This document shows positions 34,290-46,480 of a DNA stretch of 64,000 nucleotides, one piece after another. Source of the stretch: Loripinus fragilis (taxonomy: Eukaryota; Mollusca; Bivalvia; Lucinida; Lucinidae); assembly GCA_964019695.1 (NCBI GenBank), contig OZ026515.1, positions 40,688,994 through 40,752,993 on the forward strand, read 5' to 3'. How positions within the stretch are numbered: the stretch's first letter is position 1; the number at the start of each line of letters is the position of its first letter. The notes beneath the pieces were generated by a model. That model was not told the origin of the DNA. It was given only the letters and a program-made list of their open reading frames with translations, and did not search any database. The position numbers and the translations under genes were made by a program.

Positions 34290-36130
34290 TGACTAAATTT
34301 TGTTTAACATAGTTATGCCAACAATACAACATATTTTATCGATATTTTAATAGCACAACTTCAGTTTGATCATGTTCCCGTGTTCATTGTCATTTATCAT
34401 AATTTCGTACAAACACTGGGTTCTTTACCAACCAAAATAGATAGATAGAACTAAATGATTGAATGCTTATAAATTAATAATTATATTCCTCGAGTCTCTT
34501 TAGCAATGGTATCTTTGATGTGTGAACTTCTTCTGAAACAGACAAACAAATTAATGTATATGTCTGAGTGACTGTATTAAATGACTGAATACGCCAGCTC
34601 ATATTAAGTTGGTAGTTATCGCATATGTAAGCAGCGAAGGCGCAGACGAGAGCCCCACTAGATAACTGCGTTTACATGTTTCAATTCAATTCTTTATTAC
34701 TCTAGGTTAACATGGTTAACAAAAAGAGAATCAAATTTTACATAATATGTTCCTATACAAATAACGTGAGCATCAACACATCCGAGTATTACCTATCCAG
34801 ATGCGTAATTGCGATGCGATGTTTAAATTATCACAAAAATGGCTCGAATCATTATTCAGACTACCCGTTTTATAATGGTTCTAAAGTAACTCCATAAATT
34901 AGCAAGGTGATTATACTATTGATTTATTCTTTTGAGGTAAACATCAGGATTTGTCTCGTTAAACATCACTTTGAGGGTTGACTAATCCCGATCTTAATCA
35001 AAAAAGAATGCACCAACTGTTTTGTTTTATGACACTGATATGTCTCTTTTTCTTAATTTTATATCAAGTCTTTTCATAAACATTTACACAAATTATATGT
35101 TCATTGATCACTGAAAATAAACTTATTTCAACAATTGCTTTTCATGTTTCTGAAATTCTTGTTAGATTTGCAAAATATTTGCTTTGAATTCTTTCTGTTA
35201 TCATAAAATGATTAAACACAAATGCACTTAATTTAAATCATTTGACCTGTGGAAAACACATAAGAAATCATGCTAGTCTATTTTATCCATCTCTTGAGTG
35301 AAAATCTGATGTTAGTTTTCTAATATCCATTTTTAGCTTTCAGGCAGCAGTGACAAGAGTGACGTCTACATGTCCTTGGCTTAATTTAGTTCATAATTTA
35401 TATCAGTGTTCCAATATCTCTTATAGCAGTCTGGCAGCTTTGACGAATCTGATGCATATCTGTCCTGGGCTAAATTTAGTTCATTGTTGGTAGACATCAA
35501 TATATGTCACAACCCATGAAAGCTAGTTTCAGCCAATCAGTGGGGTCTTTTTTGGAATCATATAACAATTTCCTTTGTCCTTCCATATTTTGTAGGAGCG
35601 AACATCGAAAGCTCATTTTGTCGTGTATGTCATTGTGAAACGTATAGAAAGTTCATGCATACGGCACTGCTGAACAACAACGGATTGTCTGGATATTGAA
35701 CTGCCACGCCTGAATATCGGTACTCCTATCATTTTCAAATTAAAGACATATGCGGCTAACTCCCATGCGCAACATTCCCGCGTCAGGAAACAGATAAAGT
35801 TTTCAGGGTCCTGTCTTTCGACCATTTACGGATTCGGATCAAAACAGCTTTCAATATTCTTATGTCATATTGGTGTTTCGACATTTTCTTGACAAAATAA
35901 AGTGTGTCCGAAATATCTATCGACCTTTTATCAGAACTGATCGTCTCAGTGTTTAAGACAGATAAATGTAGCTCAGACGAAATCAAATGACGTACACAAT
36001 TACTCTGGTTACAAATACGAAAGTGGTCGAGTCTCTTTTATTTGTACGGTTATTTAGAGCTGGGTGTAGTGCGACCATTTAATAGAGTAGTGGCGTGCCA
36101 GACAGACTGCTGTCATTCATTGTCAAAATA
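34290..36130. other. Gene-free stretch
   Basis: No supported gene. A two-unit 91-bp repeat lies at 35,340-35,490 (anchor 'taaatttagttcat'). Minus-strand ORFs at 35,613-35,986 have no recognised motif. Confidence 0.4.
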
Positions 36131-37585
36131 TAGCAAGAAGTGAGCAAAGCTCACACACCCCCGGTGGTAGCCATCAGAGGTTGTTAACACTTTCAGAGAA
36201 AAGACAAAATTGTCAAGATTTCATAATACTAAATCAAGTAGTTTCTGAGAAACTTTGATGAAAAATGTCCATATGTGTTATATAAGAGTGACAGAATGAA
36301 AAATTGAAAATTTGAAAAAGAAGGCACCATGAGGATTAGGACCTTAATTTTCATTTACACAATAAATTTTGCCTACCTGAAAGTGCACACACAATTTCAT
36401 AATCCTAAATGTAGTAGTTGTGGAGAAAACGCTGACAAAAACGTTCATATGTGTTATATAGGAGTGACAAAAGGAAAAATTGAAAAAGAAGGCAAAATGA
36501 ACTTTTGCATCTTTATTTTCATTTACACAATACACTTAGCCTACGTGAAGGTGTACACAAAATTTGAAACACTGGCTCTAATATGAGCCGGCTCCAATAG
36601 GAGCCCAGAGATCTGCGACAGAAATATTCATTGGAGAGAAAGAAAAATGAATAAATAAAGAGAGTGATAAGCAATATGTCACAGTGACTGTTCTTTTGCT
36701 ACACAATACAACTGATCACTACCAAGCTTTGTACCAAATTTCAAAATCCTAACTCAAGTAGTTGCTGAGAAATCTTTGACAGAAAAACTGTCCATATGTA
36801 TTATATAAGAGTGAAAGAATGAAAAATTGAAATGCAAGCAAAATGAGGATTAATAACTTAATTTCCATTAACACAATACACTTTGCCTTCCTAAAGGTGT
36901 ACACAAATTTTTAATACACTGGCTCCAATAGGAGCTGAGAAATCTGTGACAGAAATTTCCATTTGGAGAGACAGAAAAAGAACAAATAAAGGGACTGATA
37001 AGCAATATGAGGCTGTTATTTTGCTACACAATACAACTAATCACTATCAAGCTTTGTATTAAATTTCAGAATCCTAACTCAAGTAGTTGCTGAGAAATCT
37101 TTGACAGAAAAAGGTCCATATGCATTATAATGTAAGAGTGAAAGAAGGAAAAAATTAAAAATTAAAAAAAGAAGGCAAAATGAGGATTAGCATCTTAATT
37201 TCAATTGACACAGTACACTTTGCCTTCTTGAAGGTGTACACAAAACTTTAAAACACTGGCTCCAAAAGGAGCTGAGAAATCTGTGACAGAATTTCCATCA
37301 GAGAGAAAGAAAAATGAACAAATAAAAGGACTAATAAGAATATGTGGCTGCTTTTTGTTACATAATACAACTCATCACTATCAAGCTTTGTATCAAATTT
37401 CAGAATCCTAACTCAAGTAGTTGCTGAGAAATATTTGACGGAAAAAAGTTTACAGACAGACAGACAGGCAAACAAACAAACAAACAAACAAACAAACAAA
37501 TAAACAAATAGACAAACATAATGACAGAAAAGAAAAAAAAAACTACATACCCCCTATATGCTTCGTACCGGGGGTATAATTAGAC
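36130..37585 (+). repeat. ~327 bp tandem array ending in a hairpin
   Basis: 'ctaactcaagtagttgctga' recurs near 36,749, 37,076 and 37,405, with more diverged units at 36,229 and 36,404. Shared text includes 'gtccatatg.attata', 'gaaggcaaaatgagga' and 'gaaggtgtacacaaa'. The array starts at 'acacacccccggtggtagcc', ends with an (ACAA)n tract (37,465-37,505) and then the hairpin ATACCCCC...GGGGGTAT (37,546-37,578). ORFs across it are artefacts. Confidence 0.85.
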
Positions 37586-39000
37586 CAGTCTCCAGTAAAT
37601 TGGGTATAATAGTATATGTAGGTTTTAATCGTGCAACCAAATGAAGCAAAGACGACAAGGGTGACCAACGGTTAGCATGCGTGATAAACATTCACAATCA
37701 AATCTAATCTGAGAGCTTAGTTTTTGCATGTGTATAAACACATCAGTACACGCTTTGTTCACTGGGTCAGTAAGATATAGTCCATGAAATCACAATTGTT
37801 CAATTTACTATATAAATATAGCAATAGAAATCTGAACTGGGTCTAAATGAGCAACAAGACGAAAATCTGAATGTAAAGCTGCTTTCACAAATGTACATGT
37901 GCATTTCTTTTATTTTGAGTTTATTTTAGTTATTTCGTATTTTGCCAAGTGTATCAGATAAAAAGTGGTACCATGTGATTGTTATTATGTTTGGATCCAA
38001 GTATAAAATATAATTATACTCAAATCAGACGGATTCAAGACCACGATTAAGGGGAGGGGAGCAGACAAAAAATCGGCCAAATGGATGTGAAAACAGTTAT
38101 TGGCGGCAGTGACATATATTAGGTCACTGTTGGCGGGTTTATACATATACAGTTTTTATAGCGATATTCGTCCCCAAACTATGTTGTGTGTGTGCCTACC
38201 AGTACGCTGTGATGCTGGAGACCTGCTGCATTTCATTTTCCGTGATAGATATGTTGGATGGCACGGCAAGGGGTGTGTTTGTAGTGGAGAGGGGGGGGGG
38301 GCAATGGACTTATTTCAAATTTTGTTTGTATAGCAAAAGATTTGATTTATAAGACCTTTACTTTACAAAAATGCAGCGATAAAAATCACAAATTCTTATT
38401 CAGCAGGAGAAGAGTTAAGAATCTGGACCACAAGGAAAGTGCATGCATAGTTTGTATGACCAAGTACATGAATTTTGGACTTAGCGCATATCTACAAACG
38501 CCTCTAATAGTCGTTTATTTTGGTGTGTCCAGAAGAACTTTATGTTTAAAAGTTGTTTGGAGTCTTTTTCAATATTCGTACTTTGTAAATGCGAGATGCA
38601 AAAGCACTGGCAAAGCCATGATATTGCACAGGCTTGTTGGAGCCTTCGCTACATGCCGATGTCTCTTGTGTGCTGACCAATTTATAGTTCAACATAAATG
38701 TAATTATTCAAATATCGTTGTGGAACATTGCTTTATCTTCTTATTCAGTATGAACATTTAAACAGTTAAGATTTCGAACATCATCTGAGAGCATATATCT
38801 TGACTGGTCAGTCTCTTTGTTATACACATTAATTCCGAATATTGGAAATACTTTTTTCTCACATTGCGGCTCAAAACTTCTGCAGATTTATATTTTGACG
38901 TAAAAATACACCTGTCTTACCAATTTTTAAATGGAAATGTCCAGGGGTGGATCTTAGATAAGAACTGCGCAGTCTCTCTTATCTGGTCGAAGTATACGAC
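37586..39000. other. Stretch with one unrecognised open frame
   Basis: The longest frame (38,342-38,761, plus, 139 codons) opens at a TTG with its first internal ATG near codon 39. It is rich in Cys, Leu and Val. I recognise no domain and see no splice sites that would make it an exon. It may be repeat-derived. Nothing else is supported here. Confidence 0.3.
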
Positions 39001-39007
39001 CTGACTT

Positions 39008-39076
39008 CGTGGCCTTGTGATTAGCGTGTCTGGCTATGAAGCCAGAGAACCTGGATCGAATCCCGGGTGCGCACCT
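39008..39076 (+). repeat. tRNA-like head followed by T-rich tract
   Basis: Has an A-box-like 'tggccttgtgattagcgtg', an anticodon-like stem (ctggc/gccag) and a B box in 'ggatcgaatcccgggt'. The anticodon loop would be 6 nt and the acceptor ends do not pair. A run of T (from about 39,086) follows. Best read as a SINE head or tRNA pseudogene. Confidence 0.55.
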
Positions 39077-39758
39077 ATTTTCAGTGTGTTTTTTCTTTCT
39101 TTTTTTAACATTCTAATGCTAAATTGCTTCATATACTAGTAAAATGGCATCATAAAAAACCCTGTACTTTTTATATTGAATTATACATGAAACATATGGG
39201 GGAGGGGTTAAATTTGGTCCTCCTGTAAGAGAAGTAGATCGGTGACCCCAGATTTTTATTCTTTATTTCTGAAAGGAATTATAATAGTCCATGAAATAAA
39301 ATAAATTCTTAAGATTTTCAACATCAGATGTTTTAATATATGATTTATTCTAAAAACAAATTCCAATTTTCGACAAATTGCCAAAATATACTATGAATTA
39401 TCTTGTCACAGCTTGGGATAACAAATCAACTTGCACATTTTCTAAAAGGTTTGAGGTTATGGGCAATGATTTAAGTTTAAAGAAAGAAGCTGGCTGAAGA
39501 TAACACAATTTTAGCTCGACATTTAGGACTAGTGTTATTCTTTTATCTGTTCAGAAAATTTGTCAAATGTTGAAAACGTTCATATGAGATTATGAAAAAT
39601 AAGCATGATTCTTGATTCTTGATGGTGACATATCCTTTTTATTTCATAAATGGATAGCCCATGCATAAAACAAACTGTATGCAAAGTTTTGAACAGATTT
39701 CAACTGAGAATAATTAAGTAGCACATGTCCTTAATACGAATCTTTGTATAAAGTGGGC

Positions 39759-39988
39759 CTCGCCGCGAGAAAAACCTGTCTTCGGGGGTTGGCGAACAAC
39801 AAAGGCGCAGACCAGCCTGCGCATCCGCACAGACTGATCAGCGCCTTTGTTATTCGCTTTTTAGAAAGCATCATATCTAAACTTGCTACGAGCGAAATTT
39901 CAATTTTCTAGCTAGTCTATGTGGCTTAGCAGACTGGTTTGTGTCTCGTTTTTTCGGAAACCACTAAGACAGGTTTTCTCGCGACGAG
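39759..39988. mobile_element. Short TIR element
   Basis: The 23-24 bp ends 'ctcgccgcgagaaaaacctg' and its complement (aggttttctcgcgacgag) frame 230 bp that include 'gatcagcgcctttgtt'. No ORF. Confidence 0.8.
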
Positions 39989-40339
39989 TTTCATGTTTAA
40001 GGAGGGTCCTTGTATCATTTCAGTTGTTCAAATGCTCTCGCATGTCAGCTCAAATTAACAAAGAGAAGCTTAATTCCTTTGCACAGCCATAGTTTTGTAA
40101 AACGTTGTCTGATTCTTAGTGCGTGGAAGAAAGATTTGAAGAATGCAAATGAATTTGCGCTATTATTTAAAAATCGGGGCTATATAGGAAGCTAAAGCAT
40201 ATTATATAGAATTACATTGCCAAAATTACCAATAGTTCATTTGTCCCTGCGTCCTGGTAAAATAAAACCAAAATCACAGTTTATTGACGCGACCAAGCCT
40301 ATTTGTTCAAACATTCTGTTCTGGAGACCTCTTAATCAC

Positions 40340-40640
40340 ATGACGTCTCGTCTGGGAGTGATATAACACCTTGCAATAAAATCGATAAACCACTAGTGGT
40401 ATACGGATTTAGTAACGCAAAGTCCATTATAACGTTGCGTAAAATATGGCAAAATCTTGACATTTTTATGCTAAAAATGCAATGTTTCTGTAATGCTAAT
40501 GTTATGTGATAAATATTATCTAACATTCGTGCTCCCGTATTATTGAATTTATTAAACTCGTTGCGAAAAGGCTATAAAATGCTTGACAAGCCTCGCATTT
40601 TATCACTTTTACCCCAACTCGTTAAAAAACCCAGTAAAAC
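40340..40640 (-). mobile_element. Interspersed repeat E, copy 2 (inverted)
   Basis: Reverse-order match to 32,995-33,310: 'gtctgggagtgatat', 'gataaaccactagtggtata', 'ctaacattcgtgctcc', 'aaactcgttgcgaaaa' and 'gcttgacaagcctcgcattt'. A pure G run (40,715-40,728) follows shortly after. Confidence 0.75.
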
Positions 40641-41464
40641 ATGTGCACTTCTGTAAGATCGTCTATATTTACCTTAGAGACACAGTCTATCTGTTGTAAA
40701 CAATTTTTATAACAGGGGGGGGGGGGGGCATGTAAAAGACGGTAGGAAAAATCTTGAGGTCTGTGTAAGCATGCATACATAGTGCGTTGTGAGCACTATT
40801 GAACTTTTGTTTCGCATGCTTAATTATTTAATAGTTCTAGCTGAAATTAATAATACTTATATTAACATATATAAAAGCATTGTTGTGAAAATGTCAAGAT
40901 TTTTAATCCAGGCAATATCTGAAGAAGATCAGGGAAATTCAGGGAATTCGCAGTATGGGTAAAATTGTAGAATCTTGGATAATTGTGGGAGAATACCAGG
41001 CCCGTATTCATGAGAGAGTGGAAGGAGGTTGTAATCTCATTTCGAGCATTTTTCCAAGTCATGCATTCTTTTACCCAAAATCATTGTATATTACCTAAAT
41101 GTGCCCTAAAGTGTGCTTTTTTCTCGTTCATGTACCTCAAGACACAGTATGTCATTTCCCAGTATCTCTAAATAAAGTGTGTGTACCTCAAAACTCTGAA
41201 GCATTTATGTAGCCTCATACTATTCAATCAGCGTCCTCATTATCACAAAGGCTGTTCAACGTCATTGTCTTCTTCTTTATTGCTAGAAATTACATGTAGC
41301 AAGAAAAATATTGAGTGATAATGTCAAGAGAATTTTGAATAATTTATGTGTGTTTGGGTACTATTAAAGCGCCAGCCAGCATGCCTACACTATTATTTTT
41401 GTCAAAAACATGCGTGTACGATTCTGTATAAGTACTATGCCTTTTATATGTTAAGTCGTACTTT
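40641..41464. other. Gene-free stretch
   Basis: A 14-G homopolymer at about 40,715 and otherwise no recognised feature. Confidence 0.4.
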
Positions 41465-42124
41465 ATCTCACTGGTGCCCAACTCCGTCCCAACGATTTTC
41501 GGATTTTCGCTGATAGGTCGTAACGAAACAATTCGGAAAACGAAAGACAGAGAAAAGACGTAAGTAATTTATTTAACCGTTTTATGATTTATAAAGGTCA
41601 AACATGTGGTTTTATTATTTGAAAACTGCTAGAGTTTCTAAGTTGTTTATCGTTTCTAACTGAAAATAGCAACACAATCATAATCACTGCATTTGCACAG
41701 AACTGTGACGGTTTGGACAGCGATCGGAGTTTTTGTGTCACGGTCTGTTTAAGACAATGTCACAGTTTGGTTGAGACGGGTAAAATGAAAAGTAAATGCA
41801 TTTTTTCACTACATAAGCTCTATATTGCTCTTTAACTCATAGTTTTGAGTTCAATAACTCAATATTATGAGTAAATAAATATTATTGCATAAAAAGCTGT
41901 TTCGCATGGTAACGTCCTTATTAGCATAAGCTAATGCATCAAACAAGGCAGGTCACATGCTGTTGATGATTTTTTTTGTTATTTTTGGAATTTTTGAAAT
42001 TTTAATTATCATGTGGTTTCTGGGCCATCACAAAAATTACGTCATCAAAAGAAACGTGCATAGGGATGAACATAATTAAGTATTAGTCTGAAACTTCATC
42101 TACTTCCATGCAACACATTCGCTA

Positions 42125-42930
42125 CACCTATGGCAGTGGCTGTTCAGCTGCCACCACATTGGAATCAAAGTAATACTTATTTCACAGTGTATTTTGTTAT
42201 TTCCTATTCCCTGAAGACAAAATCAGATGATATACTGGCTCTAGCTAGCCTGTACTTTTTGGGCTGACTCACCTCACAGATATATGCAAACTACCAATTT
42301 CTCAGGAATCGAGTTGTCCTGATTTCAAAAACTTGCAGGTGATGAAATTGCCAGGATTTGAAACAGGTCAATAATAAATTAACCATTTAAATGCCAAATT
42401 ACAACAAATGTGGTCTGCTCTTGGTGTTTAAAGATACTTTTGATCAAGCAGGGTAGACTCAGATCAGACTGCGTCTACAACTTGTATTAGTCAGTAATGT
42501 TAGTAGATGTGAGTAGATATAAGCAGCAGATAACATTTTCAGATACATTTTTGCAGGCGCTCTAAGGGTTAACTTATCAAGGCTGAGTGACAATTAATTC
42601 TGTCAGTCTTGGTAATTTGAACAATGAATATGGTGGTTCCCATGATACAATTTAGAAATAATTGTACACAAATAAGAAAGCAAAGCTAGGGCTGCATCAT
42701 GTAAAACATTTTTACCTGTTATTGTTGTAGTTATCTCTGGACCAGGACGATTGAGCAGAACATAGATTTTAAAGCAGTAGAAAGGTTACACCAGTAACAG
42801 TGGCAGCTCAGCTGCCACCATATTGGATGTTAAGTTACATTAAGTTTTTTACAATATATGGATATATTTCATATTTGTATCCCCTGTCGAAAAAGTCAGA
42901 TGGTATACATTGGATTGTGGCCTCCGTCCG
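42125..42930 (+). repeat. Two direct copies of a ~140 bp unit
   Basis: 42,125-42,260 and 42,780-42,930 share 'acaccta/acaccagta', 'gcagtggc.g.tcagctgccaccatattgg', 'tttc.tatt.gtatcccctg' and 'gtcagatg.tatac'. The 85-codon ORF at 42,800 lies in the second copy. Confidence 0.6.
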
Positions 42931-43332
42931 TCAGTGTGTGCTCATCTGTGGCTGCGTCTCTTTAATTTGTTGCTTAGAATTTCATGAGACGTTATTAGAT
43001 TCTTTGCGAAGACAATGCAAAGTCTGCCCCTCATATGGAGTACACTACCCTATATAACATTTGTTATGGAGATACCCCGCTTGTTGTCTATCAACATGAA
43101 AATTTTGAGATTTAAAACTTCAGCTCTGATGTTCTGAAATGATTTATTTCGCTTTGGAATTTGTATAGATTTTGGTGCATGTGTGTTTGAGTTTTTAATG
43201 TCCCACCAACACCTAAGGTCATATCGAGATGAGGCCATGGCTTAAAGTCTCATTCGACATGCTGGAAAAATACAGGGATCAAACCAGCAGCCACTGGTTA
43301 ACAAGGCTAATGGTTAATCACTACAATACAAT

Positions 43333-44270
43333 GGTTCCGGGTCATTTCGGCCCATAACAAAATCGGCCCATGTCAATTTCCGCCTATATCAATTTCGGCC
43401 CATAGCGATTTTCGCTCATAAATTATGTCAAATCGGATTTCAACGCAATGACTAGCTAGAAAATTGAAATTGTGCTTGTAGCTAATCTAGACATGCTACT
43501 TTCCAATAAGCAAAAAAAACGAAGGCTCTGATCAGACTGCTCAGATGTGCATGCTGGTCTGCGCCTTTGTTGTTCACTAACCACAATTCCAATCTTAGTG
43601 TTCTTGGGTGAAAGTTTTCTTTCAGTTTTATTCAATATTGAAAGAAACTTCTGTTTGCAAACAGTGGAGAACCTGATCAGAAGCCGCGTTTGGTGGCATC
43701 TGATATGGTTTTGCACTGTTTGTTGATGCCCCTCATATGACTTAACACTTTATATCGACTAGTGACACCTTTATGTGTAGTTCTGCAATAACTGAGTACC
43801 TATCATGCAATATTTCATTGAGGTCTACACTGCTTCTCATGGGTCCCACCATATAGACAATGATCCATCCCAAGCTTATTTGATCAACACAGCAGGAAGA
43901 ATTCGTAAGTGCATAAATGTTTTCTTAAAATGCATAAATATATTTTCCCTAGTTGCAAGACTTAAACTGCAGCAAAGGCTCTGGAGAGGGTGCACAAATG
44001 CATATGTTCGTCTAAGCCTTTACTGTTTGCATATGCGATGAATTCTTCTTGCATACAAGCTATTTTAATAAATTAAAACTGTCCCTTCCACTTAATTAAT
44101 AATACATGGATAATTACACTAAACCCTCCTTATTATAAATGTACCAATTATAGACAAACATACTAATTATACTTCATGATTCTGTGGGCCAAAATTGTAT
44201 ATGCCGATTTGGTTATAAGCGGAAAAATGGCTATAGGCCGAAATTGTTAATGGCAGAAATAGCTTCTATA
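43333..44270. mobile_element. TIR element with ends made of ~18-bp units
   Basis: The left end holds four units of the form 'cggcccata.caattt'. The right end holds four in reverse complement ('aaattg.tatatgccg', 'ggctataggccgaaattg'). The ends are thus both tandem and inverted. The interior has no recognisable ORF. Confidence 0.65.
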
Positions 44271-44700
44271 CATTATATTGCTACATCTGTACCTATACCT
44301 AGGCTTGCGTGTCTGAACGTGGGGATAATCTGAGGAATAACTTTCATGTAGGTGGAAAATCCAATGTATAACTACATCAGTGTGAACCTTGCATAAGCTG
44401 TTAACTTTACAATGTCATAACGTCGTCACAACGCCATAACCATATTCACCATTTTTTTGTGAACGAAAAACATCTGCAAAATGATCATTCAGGTCACGAA
44501 CGTTTGGTATACAACATCTTGCAAATAATTCAGGGCTGATTTTAAGCTTAAGCACATGTTCAAACCACATGTGAATCTCATGATTTGAAAATTTGAAAAC
44601 CCTTTTCTATAAATATATTTGTCATTAATTCATATAATTCATCTTGAATTGTATGATTAGTCAGTATTCAAGCACAATAACAACTTCAACTCGAACCTTT

Positions 44701-45190
44701 TATGGGTGGGTTGGTGCCTGAAGGTTGTCTTTAGCTTGACCCATTCAGGCTTAGCTTTTGGTTTTCCTTATCTCAAATTGTCAGTGAATTGTGTGTCTTT
44801 TTATTTTTTTCCATATCAGTATGCTAATTTGATTTTTTTAATGATGCATTGCAAAAGTTAGGAAGCCTCCATACTAGATGAACAATTTCTTTTTTAAGCT
44901 TTGGATAGTGTAATAGCCGCCGTCTCCAAACGGCCTTAGCTGCTGTTAGTTTTAAGGTGGTTATTCTGCTATTGTTTATCCATTGTTTGACGTTGCTCCA
45001 ATTTGACGTGTTTGTGTTTGCAACTTGTTTTGTAGTGTAGTTCTTGGTGTGGGTCTATTTTAGCAAGTTATAGCTGGTTGCTTTAGTTTAATTGTATTGT
45101 GGCTGTCTGTTGTTCTACGTCTCTTTCTCATGATCCAATGTGTTGGTCTGCCTTCAGTGAATGTGAAGTTTCTTACTTATACTCAGTTGT
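44701..45190 (+). mobile_element. PLE 3' tail (diverged subfamily A)
   Basis: Ordered matches to 680-1,220: 'gggtgggttggtgcctga', 'tttaaggtggttattctgct', 'tagctggttgcttta' and 'ctgtctgttgttct'. More diverged than the other copies. Non-coding. Confidence 0.6.
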
Positions 45191-45839
45191 TGTGCATTTA
45201 TGCAGACACTTTCTGCTTTCCTTCTACAAAGTACTAGTCAAGCTGTCAGTTTAAAGGTGGACCAAACAGTGTTCATCTAAATGTTGTTTTGATAAGATTA
45301 CAATAAAACCCAATATCAGGCAGTTTTAGAAATGTCTTAAATAAACCATGACAGTTCCATTATAATCGTCTTCAAAACCGTGACATTGTATCAACCAAAC
45401 TGTGACATTACATTTTTTTGTTTTGTTGTTTTTACGCAATTATACAACAGATATGCACAAGATATTAAATATAACTATTTAATGAATCTATAGAATCATG
45501 CTTTCAGGTTAAATTATTCTTATTTTACTAATCCTACTTATGAAAACGCCTAGGAGACCTTATTGCCAATAAACACAATGATATTGTAATTGCTGAGTCT
45601 ATAGCTATGAATATTATTGGTGTGCTGTCCGTTATCACTTTTAAAACGATATCGACCATAAGGGATAAAAAGAAATGACTTACCATAATCATTTCGATCT
45701 TTTGCGTGTCCTGGCATATTTTCGCTTAAAGTCCGTGACGTTGTCTTAAAAGTTTCGTCACAGTTGTAAGTAAAATTTCGTGACAGATCAGCGAAAATCC
45801 AAATGTCGTTGTGACGGAGTTGGGCACCAGTGTATCTAG

Positions 45840-46220
45840 GGCATTAGAGCACAGTTGGGAAGATAACGTGCCTTTGAGGCAATTAGTGCGTAACATAATA
45901 TCAAAGCAACGTTACGACGATATGTTTTAGTACATGCCATTACAAAGCAATGTAACATTATGTCCTAAAGAACATAACGACGTCCTTTTTAAGAGCCCAT
46001 TTATATAAAATCGCGACAATTTTGATTTTTAGGTGTTACTGTCGTAATAAAAGGGAGCCTTAGGTTGCATTACACAATGTTTTAGTTCATTTTAGGCTCT
46101 ACCATTATTATCAATGCAATGGTATATGCATAGTCAATAGCAAGTTGGAAGCACTCCAGACATGCATCACAATCACTTATGAAAATAAAAAGCTATTTAT
46201 AAGTAAGAAAGAGGGCAAAT
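45840..46220. other. Gene-free stretch
   Basis: Unremarkable AT-rich sequence with several TAACGTTACG-like phrases; nothing assigned. Confidence 0.35.
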
Positions 46221-46480
46221 ATCAGGAATCGATACAATCAAGCACCACACCTGACCCAGGACACCAATGGGAAAGTGACAACTCCACAATTAGACATCAC
46301 AAACGAGAGACAAGAGGTCAGCCCATCCCCAGCAGGCGACAACAAGGCATCATCAAACAGACGTGCATGAAAGCATAACAAATCAAGACAGAAATAACAT
46401 TAATGATCCACAAAAGAAGCACCGCCTTTGAACGGTCAGTAAAAATATTTTACCAGAGGGCTTAAACCGGTTTAACACAC
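46221..46480 (-). mobile_element. PLE 3' tail (subfamily B), inverted
   Basis: Close to 26,398-26,625: 'caggaatcgatacaatcaag', 'caccacacctgacccaggac', 'agaagcaccgcctttgaacg' and 'ttaccagagggcttaaacc'. The ORF at 46,145-46,378 falls in it and is not a gene. Confidence 0.65.

Larger units (their letters stand above)
41470..45832. mobile_element. TIR element with CACTG ends and 5-bp duplication
   Basis: The left end CACTGGTGCCCAACTCCGTC and the inverted right end (45,770-45,832) match over about 60 bp with few mismatches ('ggattttcgctgat' is shared). TATCT flanks both sides exactly (41,465-41,469 and 45,833-45,837). Subterminal 'aatgtcacagtttggttga' and 'tgtcacggt.tgtt' units near 41,700-41,785 reappear inverted at 45,345-45,415. 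A 5-bp duplication with a CAC terminus is characteristic of Transib/RAG-type elements, while CACTG starts also occur in EnSpm, which make 2-3 bp duplications. No transposase was recognised inside, so the superfamily is open. Nested: a tandem-unit TIR element at 43,333-44,270 and a PLE tail at 44,701-45,190. Confidence 0.75.

Noticed and set aside
36329..36586. 85-codon ORF with two similar halves
   Set aside because: Translation of the ~327 bp tandem array, not a gene.
38342..38761. 139-codon open frame
   Set aside because: No ATG at its start, no recognised domain, no splice sites; probably chance or repeat-derived.
39008..39076. Functional tRNA gene
   Set aside because: Anticodon loop is 6 nt and the acceptor ends do not pair.
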